The translations under genes and the position numbers were made by a program. This document shows positions 17,390 to 23,960 of a stretch of DNA of 23,960 bases, piece by piece. This DNA comes from an uncultured Lachnospiraceae bacterium (lineage in GTDB: Bacteria; Bacillota; Clostridia; Lachnospirales; Lachnospiraceae): the NCBI GenBank assembly GCA_902782715.1, contig CACZOG010000197.1:1-23960 (forward strand), written 5' to 3'. A model generated the notes under the pieces. That model was not told the DNA's origin. It ran no database searches and worked only from the letters and a program-made list of their open reading frames with translations. How positions within the stretch are numbered: the first letter of the stretch is position 1; the number at the start of each line of letters is the position of its first letter.

Positions 17390-19123
17390 TTATTTATCAT
17401 TTATTGACAGTATTTTATAGTACCCTGTGTTAGCAATCTCGTTTGTCATATTATTGTCCGTCATCCATTTATAAATAAATTCGTTTTCATCCGAATAATA
17501 ATATGCCGGATTGACTTCGAATGAGGCATCTATCACAACCGTATGCGGCCTCTTGGCCGGATACACCTCATAATACTTCGAATACATCTCGTTGAACACC
17601 GTCGTGCCTTGTACCGAAGGAACGTTCACTCTGTCAACAAAAGTAACGTAAAAAAGCTGTTCCTGGCCGATATACAGAACATTTTCGTCCGAATCGATGA
17701 CCGATCTGATAACATCGTACGAAGTGTTCCATGCAGCCGCCTGATCTTTTAATACATATATTCCGGCAGCCGCTCCGTTTTCGACTTTATCCATTTGGGC
17801 GATCATCGTAACGGGAAGACATCCGTTTACCCTTACAAGTACGATCCTGCAGACAAAGATACATGCCAGAAGCAGAGTAAAACTGATGGCAACAACGCAT
17901 CTTTCAAACAGATATTTTTCTTCTTTGATATATTTTATTCCGAGTGCGAAAGCCCCGGCTATAAGAGCCGGAAACAGTCTCGTCAGAAGAGTGTCGGGAT
18001 CCATGTTGGTGATAAGAAGCACTGCGGGAAAAGAGGCAACTGAAGGAATGATCCCGTACCATAAAAACGATTCATTCTTCTTGTATTCCCTGAACACGAT
18101 AAACAAAATAGCGATCAGATATGCTATGTATCTGACCTGAAGATAAAACTGGTTCTGGTCGTCAAGAATAAAACCGGCAAGGCTTTTTATGGAAATGAAA
18201 CCTGCTACCGTAAACAATCCGATGGTAATGCATGACGGGACACTCATTTTGCTCTTATCCACCACTTTTTTGATGATGATATAAGTGTGCATTACGATAA
18301 AAGCACAGACAAATGCTATGAGGAGTTCTATCGCCCAGCGCTTCATCTGTCCGAGATAAACGCCCGCTTTATAATCAAATCCTTCCGAGGTATGAGAAGA
18401 ATCCATCAAAATATAACTGATGTAAAAAGGCAGTTTCGAAAGAGGCACATTCATAAGGATCTTCACAACGGTAAGTACCGTAAGAGAAGCCGCGCCGAGC
18501 ACAAACGGCAGGATTCCCGAATATTTCTTCCTGACGATAAAACCTGCGATATACACAGGAAAGATAAGAACCATCGTGGGATAACTGAGACCGCTTACCG
18601 CATACAGGATCCCTGCAAGAAAATACAGCATAAAATGGCTTTTTTCGTCACATTCAAGAAGAATGATAAATATGAGAACCATGCACCAGTAATGCATAAG
18701 CTCGAATTCCGGGGATGATATCCATTTCGGAAGGAAATTGAGATGTACGATAAAAAGAAGAAATGCCGGCTTAATACTGATCCTCTTTTTTGATGAAAAG
18801 AAGAGAGGGATCCCTACCAGAAAATGAATAAAAACTCCGACAAAACGAAGATAAATCACGCTGTAATCCGCGCTGCCCGTCAGTTTGTAAAAAGGGTACA
18901 AAAATAAAGCAGGCAGGAAAGCCGAAAACTGATGAGGCTCCCACATGTCGAGAACAAGTTTATCCCCTGTCACAAGCCTGTAAGCCATGGCAACGGAATA
19001 TGATTCATCCACATCAAGGCTCACAAACAGTCCCTTGACGATTCCGATCAACGTCAAAAGGCTCAAAACGATACAGACGGACATCCATATTATCTTTCTT
19101 TTTTTCTCGTTTTTTGCACGCAT
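17390..19123 (-). CDS. Polytopic membrane protein, probable GT-C-type glycosyltransferase
   Basis: A 577-residue protein with roughly 11-13 membrane helices and a soluble C-terminal part of about 130 residues. The first extracytoplasmic loop carries DVDESYSVA (Asp39-Glu40), with MWEPHQFSAFLPALFLYPF after it. This resembles the acidic first-loop motif of GT-C enzymes such as the PMT and ArnT families, which move sugars from polyprenyl-phosphate carriers on the outer membrane face. No specific family motif beyond that is recognisable, so the assignment rests on topology and the acidic pair. It heads a transcription unit with the DUF1189-like and CvfB-like genes (82 and 12 base gaps), and a promoter with an extended -10 lies about 60 bases upstream. 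The substrate is unknown. Confidence 0.7.
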   Translation of the reverse strand: MRAKNEKKRKIIWMSVCIVLSLLTLIGIVKGLFVSLDVDESYSVAMAYRLVTGDKLVLDMWEPHQFSAFLPALFLYPFYKLTGSADYSVIYLRFVGVFIHFLVGIPLFFSSKKRISIKPAFLLFIVHLNFLPKWISSPEFELMHYWCMVLIFIILLECDEKSHFMLYFLAGILYAVSGLSYPTMVLIFPVYIAGFIVRKKYSGILPFVLGAASLTVLTVVKILMNVPLSKLPFYISYILMDSSHTSEGFDYKAGVYLGQMKRWAIELLIAFVCAFIVMHTYIIIKKVVDKSKMSVPSCITIGLFTVAGFISIKSLAGFILDDQNQFYLQVRYIAYLIAILFIVFREYKKNESFLWYGIIPSVASFPAVLLITNMDPDTLLTRLFPALIAGAFALGIKYIKEEKYLFERCVVAISFTLLLACIFVCRIVLVRVNGCLPVTMIAQMDKVENGAAAGIYVLKDQAAAWNTSYDVIRSVIDSDENVLYIGQEQLFYVTFVDRVNVPSVQGTTVFNEMYSKYYEVYPAKRPHTVVIDASFEVNPAYYYSDENEFIYKWMTDNNMTNEIANTGYYKILSINDK

Positions 19124-19181
19124 CTATACCTTAAATTCCTGTTATTATCCATTCAATTCTTCCATAGGGGAAGTGTTTTAT

Positions 19182-19190
19182 ATTATAACA
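19182..19190 (-). promoter_or_regulatory. Extended -10 promoter of the GT-C-like gene
   Basis: On the minus strand TGTTATAAT gives a perfect TATAAT with the TGn extension. A poor -35 (TTTTAA, 17-base spacer) falls inside the T-tract of the degV terminator. It lies about 60 bases before the start codon at 19123. Confidence 0.65.
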
Positions 19191-19204
19191 CATCCGAGCC
19201 CGAC

Positions 19205-19252
19205 TTAAAAGAAAAGAAAACCCTGCCGTGCAAATTGCAGAGGGCAGGGTTT
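19205..19252 (-). terminator. Strong rho-independent terminator of degV
   Basis: On the minus strand AAACCCTGCC and GGCAGGGTTT form a perfect 10-base stem; the loop contains a smaller self-complementary element (TGCAATTTGCA). A T-rich tract (TTTTCTTTTCTTTT) follows. It is 44 bases after the degV stop codon. Confidence 0.93.
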
Positions 19253-19275
19253 AGGTAGGGTTTTATGTAGGGTTT
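19244..19275. repeat. Three near-direct GYAGGGTTT repeats
   Basis: On the plus strand GCAGGGTTT (19244), GTAGGGTTT (19255) and GTAGGGTTT (19267) recur at 11-12 base spacing. One copy is the 3-prime arm complement of the degV terminator; the other two lie between it and the gene. Confidence 0.7.
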
Positions 19276-19287
19276 GATGGCTACATA
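19264..19287. promoter_or_regulatory. Degenerate inverted repeat with the same half-sites as the degV operator
   Basis: TATGTAG and CTACATA flank a 10-base non-palindromic centre, just after the degV stop codon. The half-sites are identical to those of the 23-base palindrome in the degV promoter, where the spacing is 9. It could be a second site for the same regulator or a relic of it; function is inferred only from the match. Confidence 0.5.
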
Positions 19288-19296
19288 CAATGTTAA

Positions 19297-20184
19297 TCAG
19301 TCTTTTCGTTCTTCTCCGAAGAAGAAAAGAGCTACGGTTCCTCTTCCGGTATGGGTTCCGATTATGGTTCCTATATCGAAGATCTGTACACCGTCTTTGA
19401 TATTCGGGAACTGTTCATTGATCAGGGATTTAAGATATTCGGCATCTTCCCTGCATCCCGAATTGGAGATAAAGCAGCGTTTGTTATAATCTTCGCCGCC
19501 TTCGCAGAGTTCCAGCATTTTGGCACATGCTTCTTTTGCGGTCTTCTTCTTGCCTTTGATCTTTGAGCGAACCGCAAGTTTTCCGTCTTTATCAACATTC
19601 ATAAAAGGGCACAGATTAAGAAGATTGCCGATAACCGCTGCCGTAGCGGATATTCTTCCGCCCCTTTTGAAATGGGTAAGATCCGTTGTATAAAACCAGT
19701 GCTGTACCTTAAGTTTGTTCGTCTCGGCAAATTCAGCCAGTTCTTCGATGGATGCACCGTTTTCCTTAAGTTCATACATGGCATCCAAAAGAAGTCCGTG
19801 TCCCGAAGATGCCGCAAGCGAATCTATGACGATAAGTTTTCTCTCGGGATATGCTTCCTTAAGATCTTCAGCCGCATTTCTTGCGCTGTTGTAAGTACCC
19901 GATAATCCCGATGAAAATGCGAGATGGATAATGTCATATCCTTCTTTGAGATATTTTTCGAAAAAATCTGCCGATTCTGCGATATTTATCTGAGATGTTG
20001 TGGGCATGGAGCCCGAATCTATCTTTTTATAAAACTCATCATATGAAAGAGTTTTTCCCAAATCATCCGTATAATCCGTTCCGTCTATATTGAAATGAAA
20101 ACTGATATAGGGAATATTTCTCTGCTCTAAATACTCCGGTGTAAGATCCACCGCCGTATCGCAAGAAAGAATGTATTTGTTCAT
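19297..20184 (-). CDS. DegV-family fatty acid-binding protein
   Basis: A 295-residue DegV protein, the family that includes FakB, the fatty-acid-binding partner of the FakA kinase that produces acyl-phosphate for phospholipid synthesis. Family signatures are present: SCDTAVDLTPEYL near the N-terminus, the ligand motif MPTTSQ (about 60-65), FSSGLSGTYNSA (about 89-100), then IDSLAASSGHGLL and FKRGGRISATAA. The C-terminal FDIGTIIGTHTGRGTVALFF is typical. Length is normal. It stands alone with its own promoter, a palindromic operator and a strong terminator. No FakA-like kinase gene is in the window, so the link to that pathway is by family only. The start is supported by GAAGGAG. Confidence 0.95.
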   Translation of the reverse strand: MNKYILSCDTAVDLTPEYLEQRNIPYISFHFNIDGTDYTDDLGKTLSYDEFYKKIDSGSMPTTSQINIAESADFFEKYLKEGYDIIHLAFSSGLSGTYNSARNAAEDLKEAYPERKLIVIDSLAASSGHGLLLDAMYELKENGASIEELAEFAETNKLKVQHWFYTTDLTHFKRGGRISATAAVIGNLLNLCPFMNVDKDGKLAVRSKIKGKKKTAKEACAKMLELCEGGEDYNKRCFISNSGCREDAEYLKSLINEQFPNIKDGVQIFDIGTIIGTHTGRGTVALFFFGEERKD

Positions 20185-20215
20185 AGTGTCTCCTTCAAGG
20201 TTTTCAAAAGCCCTT

Positions 20216-20238
20216 TATGTAGTTTTGAAAACTACATA
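20216..20238. promoter_or_regulatory. Perfect 23-base palindrome, probable operator of degV
   Basis: TATGTAGTTTT and its exact complement AAAACTACATA are separated by one base. The palindrome begins one base after the degV -10 box on the coding strand, so a bound repressor would cover the transcription start. No T-run follows, so it is not a terminator. A fatty-acid-responsive regulator is an attractive guess for a DegV gene, but no regulator gene is adjacent. Confidence 0.8.
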
Positions 20239-20239
20239 C

Positions 20240-20268
20240 ACTATAACATATACATTCCTTCTAATCAA
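20240..20268 (-). promoter_or_regulatory. degV promoter (-35 and -10)
   Basis: On the minus strand TTGATT (20268-20263), a 17-base spacer and TATAGT (20245-20240) form a good vegetative promoter. The -35 box overlaps the stop codon of the upstream acyltransferase gene. Confidence 0.8.
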
Positions 20269-22292
20269 TAGCCGGAGCCCGTAATTTCAATACTTTTCAC
20301 AAATTCTTCGATTTTTGTGTCGTAGTAACGCGCATCCGCGCCCCAGTTGGTGAAAACTATTTCCTGTTTTTCTTCGTTTGTCACGATCTTTTCGTATTCT
20401 TTCTGCCAGTCGATCCCGTAGATCTTCTCGGTTTTAACATATATGTTCATTAAGAAACATGCATGGATGTTTTCGGGCATTTTGAAATCCTTTACTGCCA
20501 TGCAGTTATCATATGAATTTGCCAGTTCGTTTACATGGGCCGAATTCATGTGTGTGCTTATGTACTTTTCCTTCATGACCGGAACCCATTTCTGCAGACC
20601 GCTTCCGTAGAAGATAAATTCATATGCCGGATACTCGAATCTTACGAATCCGGTAGCAACCATAAGCTTTTCAACCATTTTCTCATAGTTGAAAGTTCTC
20701 TTTAGATTCCATCTGTATTCCACATCGTTGGAATAATTGCCGTTTAAGTGCTTGCCGAGTTCGGGAACCGCAGGGTCTATTCCGAAAAATCCGACTACAT
20801 TGTCGGGATATTTTTCAATATATCTAAATGCGTATACTGACGAAAGTTCGCTTGCAACAAGCACGATATTTTCATCCCCGGTTTCTTCGATCACACCGTG
20901 AACGATATCCGCAAAATAATCCGATGTTCTCTCCGCATCAGAATCCTCGCTGAATCCTTTTCCGGGAAAATCGATCAACACGACTTTTGCAGCATCGCTT
21001 AATCTGTCTGCAAGAAACCTGTAATACAGAGTCGGGCAGGGCTGGGAGTCATCTCCAAGAAAGACTAAAGTACAATCTCCTTCTCCCGTTACATATGTTG
21101 CTACTTTAGTACCGTCAACATCGACGAAATCAATGAATTCTTTCGCATATTCATCCAGAACGGGTTCTGCTTCCCTTGAGGATTTATGAGAGCTAACGGC
21201 ACAGATCACTGTAAAGAGCACGAATAAACCGAGGATCACAAGTCCGATCTTTTTCTGTTCGTTGCAGAATTTCCTGAACATGGGAAATGTGTCATAACAG
21301 AAGAAAGCCAGATCTTTTAACTTCTTAAGCGCAAATGCCGAAACAGTCGCAAGAACGAAAACGACAAGAACATACAGAGGTACGAACTTGATATATGCGA
21401 CAGGCTTTACGGAATCATAAAGGAAATGGTGTCCGAATATCTGGACAAACAAACCGTGGATCAGATAAAACTCCAAAGTCATGTTCCCGAAAAACGTAAG
21501 TACGATCGCAACGGGTCCCCTCTTCTCTTTATCTTTAATGCAAAGAGCGATCAGGTAAACAAAAATGCTGAAAAACGAACTTGCGATGATCTGAACGATG
21601 ACAATAAAAATATTAACGAAGCCGTAATTTTTTATATGCAGAAGCCCTGATAAAAATCCCGCTTTTTCGGAAATGACAAAAGCGATCAGGGTAACAGCCG
21701 CGCTTATTATTATCGGGACAGCTTTTTTATCCGTTATTTTCTTTAACGTGCTTTCTTCATGCCCCGCAAAGTATATGCCCAAAAGAAATACGGGAGTCGA
21801 ATTGATCCACCAGTTTCCCTTATCAAGCACATAGCATATGACGGTGTATGCGAGGATCCATAAAGACATGAGGGTGAAACTGAATCTGCCTTCTTTCTTA
21901 TACGTAAGGTAAAAACCTATGTATAAAATCACTATGGTTTCGACAAACCACGAATACGGATTAAGAGGGAAATCGATCACGTCCTGTGTTACCCTTACAG
22001 CCAGATATGCTATATCCGCAATGAGGAAAACGAGGAGCGTATTGTTAAATTTTTTTACCAGAAATCCCGTAAAATAGAACTCTTTCGTCTTTGCACTTTT
22101 ATAAAGACCGTATCCGGAACAAAAGAAGAAAAATGCTACTAAGAGATAACCTATCGGAACGAATATTTCAAGTCCGTGCTGTCTTACCGTATCGGGTACC
22201 CAGGGGGCCGATACCTTCTGTCCTAGATGGTGCATCATGATAAGGACCGCGAAAAGACCAAGTATGCACTTTGAATTTTTAGCACTCATCAT
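20265..22292 (-). CDS. Membrane acyltransferase (family 3 type) fused to a degenerate alpha/beta-hydrolase domain
   Basis: A 675-residue protein. Residues 1-340 look like a family-3 acyltransferase: about ten membrane helices with the conserved basic/His region near the start (LIMMHHLGQ, His21-His22) and FFFCSGYGLY. Such enzymes O-acylate surface polysaccharides or lipids. A further helix (about 352-370) leads to a C-terminal alpha/beta-hydrolase fold (about 390-675) with VLIDFPGKGFSE and a nucleophile-elbow region VLVASELSSVYAF. By alignment with the usual GxSxG, the nucleophile Ser is replaced by Glu482. The region where the catalytic His is expected reads NWGADARYYD without a His. The domain may therefore bind rather than hydrolyse. 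It overlaps the MutS-like gene by 14 bases; two adjacent ATGs (22292, 22289) could start it, with AAGGAG upstream. Confidence 0.82.
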   Translation of the reverse strand: MMSAKNSKCILGLFAVLIMMHHLGQKVSAPWVPDTVRQHGLEIFVPIGYLLVAFFFFCSGYGLYKSAKTKEFYFTGFLVKKFNNTLLVFLIADIAYLAVRVTQDVIDFPLNPYSWFVETIVILYIGFYLTYKKEGRFSFTLMSLWILAYTVICYVLDKGNWWINSTPVFLLGIYFAGHEESTLKKITDKKAVPIIISAAVTLIAFVISEKAGFLSGLLHIKNYGFVNIFIVIVQIIASSFFSIFVYLIALCIKDKEKRGPVAIVLTFFGNMTLEFYLIHGLFVQIFGHHFLYDSVKPVAYIKFVPLYVLVVFVLATVSAFALKKLKDLAFFCYDTFPMFRKFCNEQKKIGLVILGLFVLFTVICAVSSHKSSREAEPVLDEYAKEFIDFVDVDGTKVATYVTGEGDCTLVFLGDDSQPCPTLYYRFLADRLSDAAKVVLIDFPGKGFSEDSDAERTSDYFADIVHGVIEETGDENIVLVASELSSVYAFRYIEKYPDNVVGFFGIDPAVPELGKHLNGNYSNDVEYRWNLKRTFNYEKMVEKLMVATGFVRFEYPAYEFIFYGSGLQKWVPVMKEKYISTHMNSAHVNELANSYDNCMAVKDFKMPENIHACFLMNIYVKTEKIYGIDWQKEYEKIVTNEEKQEIVFTNWGADARYYDTKIEEFVKSIEITGSGY

Positions 22293-23886
22293 TGTCTGAT
22301 TTCTCCTTCTTCATCTGCTCATATGTGATGCCGTACTTTTGAGCGATATTCCTTGCATATGACTTTGATTCGGGTTCGCTTCTTTTGACCTTGAAGGTAT
22401 TGACGTTATCTTTGATCTCCATGACCAGACTTACGAAGTCACTCTCTCCGGGCCATTCGTTCATCTCGTCTATCGATCTTGCTACTTCATGGATATGTGT
22501 ATTGAAGATAACCGCCGAACCTATTTCTTTTAATATCTTTAAAAGATCTTTCGAAAGATACAGTCCGTCAACAGCGCTCGTCGTCGAATATGTTTCGTTA
22601 AAAAGGATAAGCGTTCTGTTATCGGTTTCGTTAACGATCTCTTTGATCCTTACGGCTTCTTCGCCAAGTCGTCCGTAATTTATCGTAAGGTTTTCATCAA
22701 TGGGGAAATGTGTGAGGATGTTCGAAAACGGACGACCCGAGCATTTCGATGCCGTTGCGAAAGCACCTGAAGAAGCCATTATCGATGTAATGCCAACCGC
22801 CTGTTCAATGATGGTTTTTCCTCCCCTGTTGGGACCTGTGAGAATATACAGATTCTCCTTGGGAGTAAATGACATATCGTTGGTCACTATGTTCTTTTCT
22901 CCCGCGAAGAAAAGTCTGACATTATAAACATCTTTTATCTCAAAAGAACCGTCGGATCCCTCTTCGTTTAAAGGAAGTTCGGGAGTGCAGATCTTAAGTC
23001 CTTCTTTCGTGAGTCTCTTGGCAAATCTCGTCATGGAAGTATAGAAAGTAAGTCCTTCGATCATCTCCGTAATAAAGGATGTATCAAGACTGATGTGCTT
23101 TGCCATGATCGTTTTTATTCTTGTAAAATGTCTCTTAAGATGCTTCTCCATTAACGGAGTAAGTCCGACCAAAAGAGGATCGAGCACTCTGGTATTGACC
23201 GCCACTTTTCCGATCGAGTTGGTAGCCTGTGCCGAATTTAAAACGTTGTGAATGGTTGCCGCAACCTCGGCCATCGTGTATTTGGATCTTATTCTGTGAG
23301 GGAAAAACTCAACAACGGCAACCTGCTCTATGTCAAGATCGGGAGTGAAATTAACACCGATCAGAGCACCGGAAATGCAGGACATGTCATCAAGTGTTTT
23401 CTTTATATCTTCTTTGGTCTCTTCAAATTTCTCATCACTTGTAATAGCTTTTATCTGTTCGCGGAGTCTGTTAAGTCCCTCGGATCTTACTTCATTGTTT
23501 TCAAGACATGTCTGAGTAGCCTCGAGCACATCGACATAAACGGAAAGCTCTCTTAAATATTCGATAAGTACAAAAAGAGAATTGTCGTTCTGAGTGTGCA
23601 TCAGTCTGCTGCTCGATAAATCCCTCAGCGTTTTGATCTGCCATAAAGCATTGGAGAAATCGTTAAAAAGACTTTCGTTCTCAAGGAAATCCTTCATTAT
23701 GTCCTGACGGTATTTAATGTCCGACAGATCGGTCGGTATATTTGTCATGATATCTCTTACGATCATCATGTCTTTTTCGCCGTCGGTAATGTTTTCGATT
23801 ATCTCAAGAAAACCGAGATCTTTTATCGTTTCCGGTTTTAATTTAACTGTTTTTCTTTCTGAATCAGGTGCAAATAAAATATCCAT
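22279..23886 (-). CDS. MutS-like ATPase lacking the mismatch-recognition domain
   Basis: A 535-residue protein with only the core and ATPase parts of MutS. Residues 1-330 are mostly helical and resemble the clamp/core region, including KYRQDIMKDFL near residue 60. The C-terminal ATPase has Walker A TGPNRGGKT (Lys357), Walker B-like LILFNET (Asn430-Glu431) and NTHIHEVA, matching the MutS ATHxHE region. True MutS has Asp-Glu in Walker B; here it is Asn-Glu. No membrane segments and no C-terminal Smr nuclease (as in MutS2) are present. It resembles a group of uncharacterised MutS-related proteins common in Clostridia, and a role in mismatch repair should not be assumed. The start has GGAAGGG upstream. 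It overlaps the acyltransferase gene by 14 bases. Confidence 0.85.
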   Translation of the reverse strand: MDILFAPDSERKTVKLKPETIKDLGFLEIIENITDGEKDMMIVRDIMTNIPTDLSDIKYRQDIMKDFLENESLFNDFSNALWQIKTLRDLSSSRLMHTQNDNSLFVLIEYLRELSVYVDVLEATQTCLENNEVRSEGLNRLREQIKAITSDEKFEETKEDIKKTLDDMSCISGALIGVNFTPDLDIEQVAVVEFFPHRIRSKYTMAEVAATIHNVLNSAQATNSIGKVAVNTRVLDPLLVGLTPLMEKHLKRHFTRIKTIMAKHISLDTSFITEMIEGLTFYTSMTRFAKRLTKEGLKICTPELPLNEEGSDGSFEIKDVYNVRLFFAGEKNIVTNDMSFTPKENLYILTGPNRGGKTIIEQAVGITSIMASSGAFATASKCSGRPFSNILTHFPIDENLTINYGRLGEEAVRIKEIVNETDNRTLILFNETYSTTSAVDGLYLSKDLLKILKEIGSAVIFNTHIHEVARSIDEMNEWPGESDFVSLVMEIKDNVNTFKVKRSEPESKSYARNIAQKYGITYEQMKKEKSDNDEC

Positions 23887-23960
23887 TGTAAAACCCTTCC
23901 TTTTCCCTACTTATGAAAGAATATAACAATTTTGATTTTGTTTATATTGTAATCTTTGGA
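23887..23960 (-). promoter_or_regulatory. AT-rich upstream region of the MutS-like gene
   Basis: This short region ends at the window edge. It contains the ribosome site AAGGAAGGG and AT-rich sequence where a promoter is likely, but no -35/-10 pair with good spacing stands out. Confidence 0.35.

Noticed and set aside
19264..20238. The two TATGTAG/CTACATA sites as attachment or transposon end repeats
   Set aside because: The enclosed gene is a normal degV with its own terminator, and no integrase, transposase or target duplication is present.
20185..20264. The 23-base palindrome as a terminator of the acyltransferase gene
   Set aside because: No T-run follows either arm, and it sits one base after a good -10 box, which fits an operator better.

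Overview
The window is moderately AT-rich and every convincing gene lies on the minus strand, so transcription runs from high to low coordinates. Gene content points to a low-GC Gram-positive of the Clostridia, most likely a Lachnospiraceae-type bacterium. The evidence is an FtsE-FtsX-M23 hydrolase-CtpA block preceded by a PucR/CdaR-type regulator, a CvfB-like S1 protein, a DegV protein, strong AGGAGG-type ribosome sites and no outer-membrane genes. This placement is inferred from gene families and was not confirmed by a search. Coding density is very high: the longest gap is the 179-base region 14267-14445, and no stretch over 300 bases lacks a gene. I saw no rRNA, tRNA, insertion sequence, integrase or CRISPR array.

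Layout in transcription order. (a) 23886-20265: a MutS-like ATPase overlapping by 14 bases a membrane acyltransferase fused to a degenerate alpha/beta-hydrolase domain. (b) 20268-19205: a single-gene degV unit with its own promoter, a perfect 23-base palindromic operator and a strong terminator. (c) 19190-14406: a promoter, a GT-C-like polytopic membrane protein, a DUF1189-like membrane protein with a long disordered tail containing 11-residue repeats, and a CvfB-like S1 protein, closed by a terminator. (d) 14266 to the left edge: eight complete genes and one cut by the edge, spaced by -11 to +32 bases, apparently one operon: CdaR/PucR-type regulator, FtsE, FtsX, M23 hydrolase activator (PcsB/CwlO/EnvC type), S41 protease (CtpA/B type), YidC-phosphotransferase fusion 1, CDP-glycerol-type glycerophosphotransferase, YidC-phosphotransferase fusion 2, and YidC-phosphotransferase fusion 3 (cut at the left edge after 673 codons).

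The most notable content is block (d). Three paralogous proteins of about 930 residues each join an Oxa1/YidC-type insertase core (about 220 residues) to roughly seven further membrane segments and a large C-terminal domain of the alkaline phosphatase/LtaS superfamily. That domain keeps its metal ligands and a threonine nucleophile. In all three, the arginine expected in the YidC hydrophilic groove is replaced by asparagine. With the CDP-glycerol-type transferase between copies 1 and 2, and the FtsEX/M23/CtpA wall-remodelling genes upstream in the same operon, the simplest hypothesis is a surface phosphopolymer (teichoic-acid-like) assembly or decoration system coupled to septal wall remodelling. 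The domain architecture is read from the sequence; the function is inference.
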